Source: Pseudomonas citronellolis (GTDB lineage: Bacteria > Pseudomonadota > Gammaproteobacteria > Pseudomonadales > Pseudomonadaceae). From it: a stretch of 43,352 nt of DNA. Where the stretch lies: positions 1 to 43,352 of the forward strand of contig NZ_JARJLT010000276.1 in the NCBI RefSeq assembly GCF_029335315.1. The letters are read 5' to 3'. Every line of letters begins with the position of its first letter. Within the stretch, counting starts at the first letter, position 1. Shown here in pieces: positions 1-9,089 of the stretch. The notes below the pieces were generated by a model. That model made no database searches. It had not been told where the DNA came from and saw nothing but the letters and a program-made list of their open reading frames with translations. The position numbers were made by a program, and so were the translations under genes.

Positions 1-16
1 GCGTGAATGGGGGCGG

Positions 17-214
17 CTACAGGCGGTCGCTGAATTCGCGGACTTCCTTCTCGGCCCGCTCGCGGGTCCAGCCGTAACGCTCCTGCAGCTTGCCGACCAG
101 GTATTCGGCGTGTCCATCCGCCGCCTGGACGTCGTCGTCGGTCAGCTTGCCCCACTTCTCCTTGAGGGTGCCCGACAGCTGCTTCCACTTGCCTTTGATC
201 ACATCGCTATTCAT
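17..214 (-). CDS. CsbD family stress-response protein
   Basis: A 65-residue protein that opens [20 protein letters not shown] and continues with a basic, amphipathic helical stretch and WGKLTDDD. This is the recognisable CsbD/YjbJ fold family, small abundant proteins induced by general stress whose biochemical role is unknown. The length is normal for the family. The ATG at 214-212 has the purine-rich stretch CAGGAGTACCCCTC in front of it, so the start is well supported. It lies 52 nt downstream of the BON-domain gene on the same strand, and the gap holds a perfect hairpin. The pair is probably co-transcribed as a stress or envelope unit, as I recall for the orthologous pair in P. aeruginosa. 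Family assignment is firm; function is not. Confidence 0.9.
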   Translation of the reverse strand: MNSDVIKGKWKQLSGTLKEKWGKLTDDDVQAADGHAEYLVGKLQERYGWTRERAEKEVREFSDRL

Positions 215-237
215 GAGGGGTACTCCTGTTCTGCGGG

Positions 238-260
238 TGGGCCCGGCGATGCCGGGCCCA
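238..260. other. Intercistronic perfect hairpin between BON and csbD genes
   Basis: TGGGCCCGGC, a 3-nt loop GAT, then GCCGGGCCCA form a perfect 10-bp GC stem. No T-tract follows on either strand, so it is unlikely to be a full intrinsic terminator. It may protect the 3' end of the upstream BON message or set the ratio between the two cistrons. The structure is seen directly; the role is inferred. Confidence 0.6.
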
Positions 261-266
261 GGTGAA

Positions 267-617
267 TCAGTCCACAGCCTTCAGGCCGTCGGCGGAGACC
301 GCGGTGACACCCTTGATGCCCTTGGCGGTCTGCACCGCCAGTTCACGCTCGGCGTCGGTCTTGACCGTACCGGACAGGGACACCACACCCTTGTTGGTTT
401 CCACCTTGATGCTGGTGCCGCTGATGTCCTTGTTGGCGATCAGGCTGGATTTCACCTTGCTGGTGATCCAGGTATCGGAAACCGCTTCCTCGGTCTTCTG
501 CACGGTGTCGTTCGCCGCCAGGGTGGTCGGTTGCGCGAACACCGAATTGGCGAACGAGAAGCTCAGGGCGGTAGCGGTGGCAGCGGCAAGGGCCAGTTTG
601 CTGAAACGGTGTTTCAT
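267..617 (-). CDS. Periplasmic BON-domain protein (OsmY-like)
   Basis: A 116-residue protein with a clear Sec signal peptide: the N-terminus [20 protein letters not shown] is basic then hydrophobic, with a likely cleavage after SVFA-Q near residue 29. One BON domain occupies roughly residues 50-115 and ends in the typical [11 protein letters not shown] and [11 protein letters not shown] pattern. BON domains bind phospholipid or other envelope surfaces; OsmY of E. coli has two, this protein only one. The start ATG at 617 is preceded by AGGAGAG at good spacing. It sits upstream of the csbD gene in the same direction. It is expected to be periplasmic and stress-inducible. The family is certain; the partner or ligand is unknown. 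Confidence 0.88.
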   Translation of the reverse strand: MKHRFSKLALAAATATALSFSFANSVFAQPTTLAANDTVQKTEEAVSDTWITSKVKSSLIANKDISGTSIKVETNKGVVSLSGTVKTDAERELAVQTAKGIKGVTAVSADGLKAVD

Positions 618-813
618 GGCGATCTCTCCTGTACTTGGCGAAGGACTGCGGCCATTCCTGGCGGCAGTTGCACAAGGGATATCGCAAGCATCGGGCCAGC
701 TTCTAAATATCGAATAAATAGTTAAATTTCAATTAGTTAAGCAAAAATGAGAAAGCCGAACCACAGGCAAATTGCACAGTGCGGCCCAACGCGCCGTGCA
801 ATTTGCATGAGCC
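618..813. other. Intergenic region upstream of BON gene, AT-rich core
   Basis: 196 bp between the stop of the 814-2232 gene and the start of the BON gene. About 700-770 is strikingly AT-rich for this genome (runs such as AAATATCGAATAAATAGTTAAATTTC). This is the likely promoter region for the BON/csbD pair reading leftward. I could not settle on one -10/-35 pair, so no promoter is called. Confidence 0.4.
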
Positions 814-2232
814 TTATCCGCCGGCGGCGGCCATCTTCTGCAGCACCCGCTCCAGGCTCGCCACCTCGTCCTGCAGCGGGCTCTGCGGATAGCGTTGGCG
901 GATGAAGGCCAGCAGCTTGGTCGCCGGCTCGATCTGCCCAAGGCCCTCTGCGAAGCCGCGCGCGGCGAGCAGGTAGGCGCGGGGGATGTGCGGATAGTCC
1001 GGGAAGCGCTGGTGCAGGTTACGCAGCAGGCTCAGGGCCTCACGGACCTTGTGCCGCTGCAGCAGCACCTGGGCGATGCGCTCGCAGGCCTCGGGTTCGG
1101 CCGGCAGGTAGTCGGCCTGCAACTGCCGCGCGTTGAGCAGGGCGTTGGCGGCCAGCTGCGGGTTCTGCGCGCTGGCCATCGGCAGGTAGCGCGCCAGGTG
1201 CGTCAGGCAGTCCTCGCGCAGGTTCAGGCCATACAACAGCTGGTGGTAGCGCTCGTTCAGGCGCAGGTCGGCCGGGTCCTGGCGCAAGGCGGCGCTGAGC
1301 GTTTCCACCGCCGCGCCGCCCTGCCCTTCCTTGACCCGCACCTCGGCCTCGGCCAGCGCGCGACGACGGCGCCATTCAGCCTCGGGAAAACCTTCGGCGG
1401 CATCGTCGCCGGCCACCGCGTAGCCCAGCGCGCCCTGGTACTGGAACACCGCGTAGCCCATCATCGCGCTGGTGACCACGCTGAAGTAGCCGAGCAAGCC
1501 GAACAGCACCGGCAGCAGCACCACCTTGGGCAGTCCCAGGCCCAGCAGGCCGGCCAGGTACAGCGGCGACTGCCCGAGCATGAACAGGAATACGCAGAGG
1601 ATCAGGTAGCGCCAGCCCATGGCGGCGATCACCTGGCCGACTTCCAGCGGGCTGAGCGCGGCACCGAGGGTCTTGTCCAGGGCCAGGCGGATGATGCTTG
1701 CCGGCAGAACCAGCACCAGGGCCACGACCGCCACCCAGAACACCGAAGGGTTATCGAAGTCCGTGGCCAGCCAGAGCACCACCCCGGCCACGGCGAACAC
1801 CGCCAGTTGCCGCCAGAAGGCGCCGAAACTGTCGAGGGCGAACGCCTGCCCGAGACCGGGCGCTTCGTTGCCGCCCAGGCTCGCGGCCTCGATCACGCTG
1901 TGCAGGTATTTGGTGGCGACGCTGAACAGGGCGACCTGCAGGATCAGCATGCGCGGCATGAACAGGCAGGCCAGCGCCAGGAGCGCGGCGAACAGCAGCG
2001 GGCCGGGTTGCAGGGCGTAGGCAAAGAACTTCGGCAGGCGCTCCCAGAACGGCTGCGCGCTGTTGGCCGCGCCCAGGTACTGCAAGCCGTTGCGGCACAA
2101 CGGGCAGGCCGGCGCGTACTCCGGTGCCTCGGCGTTGAGCGGCACGCAGCAGTCGCCGTAGTGGCGCTGGCAGGGCGCGCAATGCCAGGTCGCAGGCTGC
2201 GCCTGGTGGTAGTGGCAGTGATGCTTGTCCAT
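814..2232 (-). CDS. Unknown membrane protein: Cys/His zinc-type N-terminus, multi-pass core, TPR-like C-terminus
   Basis: A 472-residue protein that I do not recognise by name. Residues 6-51 hold a B-box-like pattern: C6-x2-H9, C18-x2-C21, H24, C28 and a later CPLC pair, likely to bind zinc. Residues about 75-270 contain roughly six hydrophobic segments, consistent with a multi-pass inner-membrane region of the Yip1/DUF4013 kind. From about residue 290 to the end the protein is soluble and helix-rich, with repeating A-x3-L patterns like degenerate tetratricopeptide repeats (for example VKEGQGGAAVETLSAAL and VREALSLLRNLHQRFPDYP). The start ATG is weakly supported because the nearest AAGGA lies 13 nt upstream. 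It stands alone, bounded upstream by the pnp terminator, so it must have its own promoter. I do not recall a gene here in P. aeruginosa PAO1. Confidence 0.75.
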   Translation of the reverse strand: MDKHHCHYHQAQPATWHCAPCQRHYGDCCVPLNAEAPEYAPACPLCRNGLQYLGAANSAQPFWERLPKFFAYALQPGPLLFAALLALACLFMPRMLILQVALFSVATKYLHSVIEAASLGGNEAPGLGQAFALDSFGAFWRQLAVFAVAGVVLWLATDFDNPSVFWVAVVALVLVLPASIIRLALDKTLGAALSPLEVGQVIAAMGWRYLILCVFLFMLGQSPLYLAGLLGLGLPKVVLLPVLFGLLGYFSVVTSAMMGYAVFQYQGALGYAVAGDDAAEGFPEAEWRRRRALAEAEVRVKEGQGGAAVETLSAALRQDPADLRLNERYHQLLYGLNLREDCLTHLARYLPMASAQNPQLAANALLNARQLQADYLPAEPEACERIAQVLLQRHKVREALSLLRNLHQRFPDYPHIPRAYLLAARGFAEGLGQIEPATKLLAFIRQRYPQSPLQDEVASLERVLQKMAAAGG

Positions 2233-2279
2233 GAGCCGTGGGGATTCCTTCCGTAGTGGCTAGCCGCCATTTTCCAGGC

Positions 2280-2310
2280 AAAAAAAGAGGGCCCGCAAGG
2301 GGCCCTCTTT
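2280..2310 (-). terminator. Intrinsic terminator of the rimP-pnp operon
   Basis: On the minus strand GAGGGCCC, a 5-nt loop and GGGCCCTC are followed by seven T residues. This is a textbook rho-independent terminator for transcription leaving pnp. The stem also has three T residues on the plus side. It separates the operon from the unknown gene at 814-2232. Confidence 0.9.
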
Positions 2311-2326
2311 CATTTCGCTACGGCTT

Positions 2327-2467
2327 GGAATCTGTTCACGATCTCGCGAGCTAGAGCAGAACAAGGCAAAAACAGGTGAGGGAGCGCAGTTTAGACAGCT
2401 AAATGAGCATCACTCGCCTGTTTTTAACGCCGTTCTGCCGACGCGCAGCAGATCGTGGGCAGGTTCC
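2327..2467. repeat. 141-bp palindromic dispersed repeat, copy 1 (next to pnp stop)
   Basis: The ends read GGAATCTGTTCACGATCT and AGATCGTGGGCAGGTTCC and are inverted repeats. Pairing continues through arms of about 54 nt (GCAGAAC with GTTCTGC, AAAAACAGG with CCTGTTTTT) to a central TTTAG-ACAG-CTAAA mini-hairpin. The right end touches the TAA stop codon of pnp at 2468-2470. A second copy of the same length lies at 24238-24378. There is no ORF inside. It is probably a non-autonomous palindromic element of the MITE/REP type; in the pnp transcript it would fold into a very long hairpin. Confidence 0.9.
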
Positions 2468-4573
2468 TTAGACGCCGGAGGCTTCTGCAGCAGCTACGTC
2501 CTTGATGGACAGCTTGATGCGGCCACGGTTGTCGACGTCGAGGACCAGGACTTTGACTTCCTCGCCTTCCTTGAGGACGTCGGTGACCTTGTCGATGCGC
2601 TTGTCGCTGATTTGCGAGATGTGCACCAGACCGTCCTTGCCCGGCAGGATGTTGACGAAGGCGCCGAAGTCGACGATGCGCTCGACCTTGCCGACGTAGA
2701 TCTTGCCGATCTCAGCTTCCGCGGTGATACCCAGGACGCGCTGCTTGGCGGCCTCGGCGGCTTCCTTGGTTTCGCCGTAGATCTTCACGCTGCCATCGTC
2801 CTCGATGTCGATCGAGGCCTTGGTCTCTTCGCAGATGCCGCGGATGGTGGCGCCGCCCTTGCCGATGACGTCGCGGATCTTGTCCGGATCGATCTTCATC
2901 ATCAGCATGGTCGGGGCGTTTTCCGACAGCTCGGCGCGCGGCTGGGCGATGACCTGGTTCATCTGGCCGAGGATGTTCAGGCGCGCTTCCAGAGCCTGCT
3001 CCAGGGCGATCTCCATGATCTCTTCGGTGATGCCGTTGATCTTGATGTCCATCTGCAGGGCGGTGACGCCCTTGTCGGTACCGGCGACCTTGAAGTCCAT
3101 GTCGCCCAGGTGGTCTTCGTCACCCAGGATGTCGGTCAGGACGGCGAACTTGTCACCTTCCTTGACCAGGCCCATGGCGATACCGGCGACCGGCGCGCGA
3201 ACCGGCACGCCGGCGTCCATCAGCGCCAGGGAGGCGCCGCACACGGAAGCCATGGAGCTGGAACCGTTGGACTCGGTGATTTCGGAAACCACGCGGATGG
3301 TGTAGGGGAACTGCTCTTGCGACGGCAGCATGGCCGCGACGCTGCGACGTGCCAGACGGCCGTGGCCGATTTCACGACGGCCCGGGCTGCCCATGCGGCC
3401 GCACTCGCCCACCGAGAACGGGGGGAAGTTGTAGTGCAGCATGAAGGGGTCTTTGCGCTCGCCTTCGAGGGTATCGAGCAGCTGGGCGTCACGGGCGGTG
3501 CCGAGGGTGGCGACGACCAGGGCCTGGGTTTCACCGCGGGTGAACAGGGCCGAGCCGTGGGTCTTGCCGAGCACGCCGACTTCGATTTTCAGCGGGCGCA
3601 CGGTGCGGGTGTCGCGACCGTCGATACGCGGCTTGCCGTTGACGATGTTCTCGCGAACGGTGCGGTATTCCAGCAGACCGAACACGTCCTTGACTTCGCC
3701 GGCCGGGAACTGGCCTTCGCCTTCACCGGCGAACTTGGCGACGATTTCCTCGCGCAGGGCGTCCAGGGCCGCGTAGCGGTCCTGTTTGACGGTGACGGTG
3801 TAGGCTTCGGAGATGGCAGCACCGAACTCGGCCTTGATGGCGTTGACCAGGGCGGAGTTCTCGACCGGAGCGCTCCAGTTCCAGGTCGGCTTGCCGGCTT
3901 CGGTAGCCAGCTCGGCGACGGCGCGGATGACCGACTGGAATTCTTCGTGGGCGAACAGCACGGCGCCCAGCATCTGGTCTTCGGTCAGCTCGTCGGCTTC
4001 GGATTCAACCATCAGTACGGCGTCGGAGGTACCGGCCACGACCATGTCGAGGCTGGAGCTCTGCAGTTGCTCGTAGGTGGGGTTGAGGATGTAGCCGATT
4101 TCCGGGTGGAAGCCGACACGGGCGGCGCCGATCGGGCCGGCGAACGGAATGCCGGAGATCGCCAGGGCGGCGGAGGTGCCGATCATGGCGGCGATGTCCG
4201 GATCGGACTTCTTGTTGGTCGAAACGACGGTGCAGACGACCTGCACTTCGTTCATGAAACCTTCGGGGAACAGCGGACGGATCGGACGGTCGATCAGGCG
4301 CGAGGTCAGGGTCTCTTTCTCGGAAGGACGGCCTTCACGCTTGAAGAAACCACCGGGGATGCGGCCGGCTGCGTAGGTCTTTTCCTGGTAGTGCACGGAC
4401 AGCGGGAAGAAGCCCTTGTTCGGGTCGGCCTGCTTGGCACCGACGACGGTGACCAGCACGGTGACGTCGTCCATGGTGACCAGAACGGCGCCGGTGGCCT
4501 GGCGGGCGATGCGGCCGGTCTCGAGGGTTACGGTCGATTGACCGAACTGGAATTTCTTGGTTACCGGGTTCAC
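2468..4573 (-). CDS. pnp: Polyribonucleotide nucleotidyltransferase (PNPase)
   Basis: A 701-residue protein, full length for the family. PNPase phosphorolytically degrades RNA 3' to 5', and with RNase E forms part of the degradosome. Order of domains: first RNase PH core (about 1-140), an all-helical linker, second RNase PH core (about 310-540, containing [16 protein letters not shown]), a KH domain with [13 protein letters not shown] near 560, and an S1 domain with [19 protein letters not shown] near 630-690. Translation starts at a GTG (4573-4571) with GAAGG upstream. It is the last gene of the rimP-nusA-infB-rbfA-truB-rpsO-pnp operon, 168 nt after rpsO, and that gap holds a large hairpin. 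In E. coli, PNPase controls its own message through structured RNA in this gap; the hairpin here suggests something comparable. Confidence 0.98.
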   Translation of the reverse strand: MNPVTKKFQFGQSTVTLETGRIARQATGAVLVTMDDVTVLVTVVGAKQADPNKGFFPLSVHYQEKTYAAGRIPGGFFKREGRPSEKETLTSRLIDRPIRPLFPEGFMNEVQVVCTVVSTNKKSDPDIAAMIGTSAALAISGIPFAGPIGAARVGFHPEIGYILNPTYEQLQSSSLDMVVAGTSDAVLMVESEADELTEDQMLGAVLFAHEEFQSVIRAVAELATEAGKPTWNWSAPVENSALVNAIKAEFGAAISEAYTVTVKQDRYAALDALREEIVAKFAGEGEGQFPAGEVKDVFGLLEYRTVRENIVNGKPRIDGRDTRTVRPLKIEVGVLGKTHGSALFTRGETQALVVATLGTARDAQLLDTLEGERKDPFMLHYNFPPFSVGECGRMGSPGRREIGHGRLARRSVAAMLPSQEQFPYTIRVVSEITESNGSSSMASVCGASLALMDAGVPVRAPVAGIAMGLVKEGDKFAVLTDILGDEDHLGDMDFKVAGTDKGVTALQMDIKINGITEEIMEIALEQALEARLNILGQMNQVIAQPRAELSENAPTMLMMKIDPDKIRDVIGKGGATIRGICEETKASIDIEDDGSVKIYGETKEAAEAAKQRVLGITAEAEIGKIYVGKVERIVDFGAFVNILPGKDGLVHISQISDKRIDKVTDVLKEGEEVKVLVLDVDNRGRIKLSIKDVAAAEASGV

Positions 4574-4648
4574 GGTGTCTTTACCTTCGCTTTAGTTGCC
4601 TTGGGGGAAATTGTGGAAATGCCGGGAGTCGGACCCGATGCGATTCCC

Positions 4649-4722
4649 TAAAAAGCGAGAAGCCGGGAGCCCGAAGTCGATGGGCGGTTCGCACCGTCCA
4701 TCAACTCCCGACTCCCAGCTTC
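4649..4722 (-). terminator. Large rpsO-pnp intercistronic hairpin with T-tract (partial terminator or processing site)
   Basis: Read on the minus strand, GAAGCTGGGAGTCGGGAGTT and GATGGACGGT pair across a GCGA loop with ACCGCCCATC and the matching CGACTTCGGGCTCCCGGCTTC. The arms are about 30 nt with a few mismatches. A CTTTTTAGG tract follows. This fits a read-through terminator after rpsO and/or an RNase III-type processing hairpin in the pnp leader, as known at the same place in E. coli. Confidence 0.65.
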
Positions 4723-4741
4723 CCACTTCAGGCTTGCCGTC

Positions 4742-5011
4742 TTAGCGACGCAGGCCCAGGCGACCGATCAGGGTGCTGTAACGAGCGGTGTCCTTGTTCT
4801 TCAGGTAGTCCAGCAGCTTGCGGCGCTGGTTGACCATGCGGATCAGACCACGACGGGAGTGGTGATCTTTGCCGTTGGCCTTGAAGTGGTCCTGCAGCTT
4901 GTTGATGTTGGCGGACAGCAGTGCAACCTGCACTTCCGGAGAACCGGTGTCGCCTTCAGCTTGCTTGTACTCGTTAACGATCTGGGCTTTCTCTTGGACG
5001 CTCAGTGCCAT
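4742..5011 (-). CDS. rpsO: 30S ribosomal protein S15
   Basis: An 89-residue protein of normal length, with the S15 hallmarks [21 protein letters not shown] and [23 protein letters not shown], and ending in [10 protein letters not shown]15 binds the central domain of 16S rRNA early in 30S assembly. The start ATG at 5011 has TCAGAGGAAAGCCCATC before it, giving a good ribosome-binding site. It lies 99 nt downstream of truB in the same operon. In other bacteria S15 represses its own translation by binding its leader; the 5012-5110 gap contains a possible AGGGAATAGTCCCT stem but I cannot show a specific repressor fold. Confidence 0.98.
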   Translation of the reverse strand: MALSVQEKAQIVNEYKQAEGDTGSPEVQVALLSANINKLQDHFKANGKDHHSRRGLIRMVNQRRKLLDYLKNKDTARYSTLIGRLGLRR

Positions 5012-5110
5012 GATGGGCTTTCCTCTGAGGTAACAGGCCAGGGACTATTCCCTGTGTTCATAAAGGAGGTGTGACCGTGCCTGTTGACAGCCACCCTCGG
5101 GTTTCCGGCC

Positions 5111-6025
5111 TTACGACCGAATCAGTCGACGCGGCGCTATGCGCCCGTCGTCGGTCATTTCACCGATACCGATGAAACGACCTTCGTGATCTTGCACCCG
5201 CATCATGCCGAATTTCGGCGCCTCGGGTGCGCGCACCGGTTGCCCGTGCAACCAGTAGTAGGCGCTGTGCTCGGACAGCTGCAGCAGCGGCCAGTGCTCC
5301 AGGCCGGCGTCCACCGGCAGCAGGAAGCGGTCGAGGGCTTCGTTGCCACCCTCGGCGTGGGCCTGCTCGAGCTCCTCCAGTGTCACCGCCTGGGCCAGCC
5401 CGAAGGGCCCGGCCTGGGTCCGGCGCAATGCCGCGACGTGGGCGCCACACCCCAGCTCACGGCCGATGTCCTCGACCAGCGTGCGGATATAGGTGCCCTT
5501 GCTGCAGGAAACGGCCATGGTGGCGCAGGGCGCCTCGAAGGCCAGCAGTTCCAGGCGCGCAATAGTAACAGAACGCGCCTCGCGCTCCACTACCTCTCCC
5601 GCGCGGGCCAGCTTGTACAAAGGCTGGCCATCCTTCTTCAGTGCCGAATACATCGGCGGCACCTGCTCTATCTCGCCACGGAAGCGCGGCAGCACGGCCT
5701 CCAGGGCCTCCCGACCGACGGTCACCTGGCGCTCCTCGACGACCTCACCCTCGGCGTCGCCGGTGGTGGTGGTGACGCCCAGCTGGGCCACGGTCTCGTA
5801 GCCCTTGTCGGCGTCCAGCAGGTACTGGGAGAACTTGGTCGCCTCGCCGAAGCACAGCGGCAGCACGCCGGTGGCCAGGGGGTCGAGGCTGCCGGTGTGC
5901 CCGGCCTTCTCGGCGTTGAGCAGCCAGCGCACTTTCTGCAGGGCCTGGTTGGAACTCATGCCGCGCGGCTTGTCGAGCACCAGCACACCATTGACCGCTC
6001 GGCGGATACGCTTCACCTGGGCCAC
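5111..6025 (-). CDS. truB: tRNA pseudouridine(55) synthase
   Basis: A 304-residue protein, typical of TruB. It converts uridine 55 in the T-loop of elongator tRNAs to pseudouridine and also acts as a tRNA folding chaperone. The catalytic motif is [15 protein letters not shown], with the nucleophile Asp48. Downstream motifs [19 protein letters not shown] and [15 protein letters not shown] are family signatures, and a C-terminal PUA-like region contains [11 protein letters not shown]-type residues. The ATG at 6025 lies three nucleotides after the rbfA stop, so translation is probably coupled. The stop TAA is at 5113-5111. Confidence 0.97.
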   Translation of the reverse strand: MAQVKRIRRAVNGVLVLDKPRGMSSNQALQKVRWLLNAEKAGHTGSLDPLATGVLPLCFGEATKFSQYLLDADKGYETVAQLGVTTTTGDAEGEVVEERQVTVGREALEAVLPRFRGEIEQVPPMYSALKKDGQPLYKLARAGEVVEREARSVTIARLELLAFEAPCATMAVSCSKGTYIRTLVEDIGRELGCGAHVAALRRTQAGPFGLAQAVTLEELEQAHAEGGNEALDRFLLPVDAGLEHWPLLQLSEHSAYYWLHGQPVRAPEAPKFGMMRVQDHEGRFIGIGEMTDDGRIAPRRLIRS

Positions 6026-6028
6026 GCG

Positions 6029-6421
6029 TTACTCCTCGGAACCGCCGCCACCGTGGCGACGATCTTCCGCCACCGCGCGTTCGATCAGCGCCGACAGCTC
6101 GGCGCCGCGACGGATGCTGGCGTCATAGCTGAAATGCAGCTGGGGCACGGTGCGCAGCTTCATCGCCTTGCCCAGCAGCATGCGCAGGAAGCCCGCGGCG
6201 TCGTTGAGGATCGAGGTGTTCTGCTTGATCACCTCGGCGTTGTCGTCCTGGCCCATCACGGTGACGAACACCTTGGCGTGGGACAGGTCGCGCGCGACGT
6301 CGACGCCGGTGATGGTCACCAGGCCCAGGCGCGGATCCTTGACCTCGCGCTGGATCAGCAGCGCCAGTTCGCGTTGCATCTGATCGCCGATACGCTGGGT
6401 ACGGCTGTACTCTTTTGCCAT
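6029..6421 (-). CDS. rbfA: 30S ribosome-binding factor A
   Basis: A 130-residue protein. RbfA is a KH-fold assembly factor that binds near the 5' helix of 16S rRNA and matures the 30S subunit, important in the cold. Motifs include [22 protein letters not shown] and the [18 protein letters not shown] block. I chose the ATG at 6421 ([19 protein letters not shown]) rather than the upstream in-frame ATG at 6472, because the protein then matches family length and the CGGAAGCAGGTTAGGAAA ribosome-binding site lies directly before it. It is followed almost immediately by truB. The gap to infB upstream holds two GC hairpins. Confidence 0.96.
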   Translation of the reverse strand: MAKEYSRTQRIGDQMQRELALLIQREVKDPRLGLVTITGVDVARDLSHAKVFVTVMGQDDNAEVIKQNTSILNDAAGFLRMLLGKAMKLRTVPQLHFSYDASIRRGAELSALIERAVAEDRRHGGGGSEE

Positions 6422-6436
6422 TTTCCTAACCTGCTT

Positions 6437-6502
6437 CCGGTGAGCCACGGCCACCGGACGAATAAGCGGCAAACGCCCGGATCAGCAAGGCTGACCCGGG
6501 CG
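6437..6502 (-). other. Two hairpins between infB and rbfA
   Basis: Plus-strand 6474-6502 reads CGCCCGGATCAGC, AAG, GCTGACCCGGGCG, and 6437-6457 reads CCGGTG, 9 nt, CACCGG. Neither is followed by a T-tract, so these look like intercistronic mRNA stabilisers or processing structures rather than terminators. They sit in the 103-nt gap of the operon. Confidence 0.55.
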
Positions 6503-6524
6503 CTGCGTTCACGCTCGTCTGCCC

Positions 6525-9062
6525 TTACAGGGTACGAGCGACTTCGACCTTCTCGAATACTTCGATCTTGTCGCCGACGCGAACGTCGTTGTAACTCTTC
6601 ACGCCGATACCGCATTCCATGCCGGCACGGACTTCGGAGACGTCGTCCTTGAAGCGGCGCAGCGATTCCAGCTCGCCCTCGAAGATCACCACGTCGTCGC
6701 GCAGTACGCGGATCGGACGGTTGCGGTGCACCAGACCCTCGGTGACCATGCAGCCGGCGACCGCGCCGAACTTCGGCGAACGGAACACGTCACGCACTTC
6801 GGCGATACCCAGGATGTTCTCGCGGACATCGCTGCCGAGCATGCCGGTCAGGGCTTTCTTGACGTCTTCGATGATGTCGTAGATCACGTTGTAGTAACGC
6901 ATGTCCAGGCCTTCGGCCTCGACGATCTTGCGCGCACCGGCGTCGGCACGGACGTTGAAGCCGAACAGCACCGCGTTGGAGGCCAGCGCCAGGTTGGCGT
7001 CGGACTCGGTGATGCCACCGACGCCGCCGCCGACCACGCGAACCTGGACTTCTTCGTTGCCCAGGCCGGTGAGCGAACCTTGCAGGGCCTCGAGAGAACC
7101 ACGAACGTCGGCCTTGAGCACGATGTTGAGGGTCTTCTTCTCGTCCTGGCCCATGTTCTCGAAGATGTTCTCGAGCTTGCCGGCCTGCTGGCGAGCCAGC
7201 TTGACCTCGCGGAACTTGCCCTGGCGGAACAGCGCGACTTCGCGGGCCTTCTTCTCGTCGGCGACCACGGTCATCTCGTCACCGGAATCCGGGGTGCCGT
7301 CCAGGCCGAGGATCTCGACCGGGATGGACGGGCCGGCTTCCTTGATCGGCTTGCCGTTCTCGTCGAGCATCGCACGGACGCGGCCGTAGTTGACGCCGAC
7401 CAGGACCATGTCGCCCTGACGCAGGGTGCCGTCCTGGACCAGCACGGTGGCTACCGGGCCACGGCCCTTGTCCAGGCGCGATTCGACCACCACGCCACGG
7501 CCCGGGGCCGACGGAGTGGCTTTGAGTTCCAGCAGTTCGGCCTGCAGCAGTACAGCTTCGAGCAGTTCGTCGACGCCGGTACCCATTTTCGCCGAAACCG
7601 GTACGTAGGGAGCGTCGCCGCCCCACTCTTCCGGGATCACATCCAGCGCGGCGAGGCCGTTCTTGATGTTGTCCGGGTTGGCGTCCGGCTTGTCCATCTT
7701 GTTCACCGCGACCACGATCGGCACGCCAGCCGCTTTCGCGTGCTGCACGGCTTCCTGGGTCTGCGGCATCACGCCGTCGTCCGCCGCCACCACCAGGATG
7801 ACGATGTCGGTCGCCTGGGCGCCACGGGCACGCATCGCGGTGAACGCGGCGTGGCCGGGGGTGTCGAGGAAGGTGACCATGCCGCGGTCGGTTTCCACGT
7901 GGTAGGCGCCGATGTGCTGGGTGATGCCGCCGGCTTCGCCAGCCGCCACCTTGGCACGACGGATGTAGTCGAGCAGCGAGGTCTTGCCGTGGTCGACGTG
8001 GCCCATAACGGTCACGACCGGCGCGCGGGATACCGCCTCGCCTTCGAACTTCAGCGACTCGGCCAGTTGCTCTTCCAGGGCGTTCTCGCTGACCAGCTTG
8101 ACCTTGTGGCCGAATTCCTCGGCGACCAGTTGGGCGGTCTCTTGATCGAGCACCTGGTTGATGGTCACCGGGCTGCCCATCTTGAACATGAACTTGACCA
8201 CGTCGGCGCCTTTCACCGCCATCTGCTGGGCCAGTTCGGCCACGGTGATGGTCTCGCCAATGCTCACTTCACGCACGATGGGTCCTGTCGGGCTCTGGAA
8301 CCCGTGCTGGTTGCGCTTCTTCAGCTTGGTCTTGCCGCGGCCACCGCCACGACGGCCGTAGCCATCCTCGTCGTCGCCACCGGAACGCACCACGCGCGGC
8401 GCGGTGGTCTTTTCCTTTTCCTTGACCGACGGGCGATGCTGGGCATGCTTGCGGTCACGACGATCGTCCTCGTCGCTGCGCTTGGGCGCACGACGCTCTT
8501 CTTCCTTCTTGCGCTCGACGCCAGCCGGGGTCGCCGGAGCGGCGGCCGGGGCCACGGTCGCGGCGACCGGCGCCGGAGCTTCGGCGGCGACAGGCGCCGA
8601 CTCGCCCTGGGACGGGGCGCTCTCGGCCTGGCGGCGCGCGGCGTCTTCGGCCTGGCGACGGGCTTCGGCTTCGGCCTTCTGACGGGCCTCTTCCTCGGCC
8701 TTCAGGCGTACGGCCTCTTCGGCGGCGCGCTGCTCTTCCAGCTCGCGCTGGCGCTCGGCCTCGATCTCGTCGGGGCTGCGCTTGACGTAGGTTTTCTTCT
8801 TGCGAACCTCGACGCTCACCGTCTTGCTGCCAGCCACGCGGATGGTGGAGGTGGTCTTACGCTGCAGGGTGATCTTGCGCGGTTCTTCCAGGCGATCGCC
8901 ATGGCTACCCTTCAGGTGCGCCAGCAGAGCCTGCTTTTCGTTATCGGTCACTACCTGCTCCGCACTGCTGTGCGGCAGGCCCGCCTCGCGCATCTGCTGC
9001 AGCAGGCGCTCGACTGGCGTATCGACCGTTTTGGCCAGTTCTTTCACCGTGACTTGCGTCAT
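6525..9062 (-). CDS. infB: Translation initiation factor IF-2
   Basis: An 845-residue GTPase that brings fMet-tRNA to the 30S initiation complex. Residues 1-55 form the IF2 N-terminal domain ([23 protein letters not shown]). Residues about 80-265 are a long charged, Ala/Glu/Arg-rich linker that includes coiled-coil-like stretches and a Gly/Arg segment ([13 protein letters not shown]). The GTP-binding motifs are GHVDHGKT near 353, DTPGH near 400 and NKMD near 452. The beta-barrel and C-terminal fMet-tRNA-binding domains follow, ending in VEVARTL. The ATG at 9062 is preceded by CTGAGGAGAGAAATGC. It lies 27 nt after nusA. The initiator tRNA it binds is the first gene of the same operon. Internal starts yielding shorter IF2 forms are known in E. 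coli, but I have not assigned one here. Confidence 0.98.
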   Translation of the reverse strand: MTQVTVKELAKTVDTPVERLLQQMREAGLPHSSAEQVVTDNEKQALLAHLKGSHGDRLEEPRKITLQRKTTSTIRVAGSKTVSVEVRKKKTYVKRSPDEIEAERQRELEEQRAAEEAVRLKAEEEARQKAEAEARRQAEDAARRQAESAPSQGESAPVAAEAPAPVAATVAPAAAPATPAGVERKKEEERRAPKRSDEDDRRDRKHAQHRPSVKEKEKTTAPRVVRSGGDDEDGYGRRGGGRGKTKLKKRNQHGFQSPTGPIVREVSIGETITVAELAQQMAVKGADVVKFMFKMGSPVTINQVLDQETAQLVAEEFGHKVKLVSENALEEQLAESLKFEGEAVSRAPVVTVMGHVDHGKTSLLDYIRRAKVAAGEAGGITQHIGAYHVETDRGMVTFLDTPGHAAFTAMRARGAQATDIVILVVAADDGVMPQTQEAVQHAKAAGVPIVVAVNKMDKPDANPDNIKNGLAALDVIPEEWGGDAPYVPVSAKMGTGVDELLEAVLLQAELLELKATPSAPGRGVVVESRLDKGRGPVATVLVQDGTLRQGDMVLVGVNYGRVRAMLDENGKPIKEAGPSIPVEILGLDGTPDSGDEMTVVADEKKAREVALFRQGKFREVKLARQQAGKLENIFENMGQDEKKTLNIVLKADVRGSLEALQGSLTGLGNEEVQVRVVGGGVGGITESDANLALASNAVLFGFNVRADAGARKIVEAEGLDMRYYNVIYDIIEDVKKALTGMLGSDVRENILGIAEVRDVFRSPKFGAVAGCMVTEGLVHRNRPIRVLRDDVVIFEGELESLRRFKDDVSEVRAGMECGIGVKSYNDVRVGDKIEVFEKVEVARTL

Positions 9063-9089
9063 GCATTTCTCTCCTCAGGCCGCGAATGC

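Noticed and set aside
5012-5110. A ribosomal-protein S15 autoregulatory leader
   Set aside because: A short AGGGAATAGTCCCT stem is present but no pseudoknot or S15-site mimic that I could defend.
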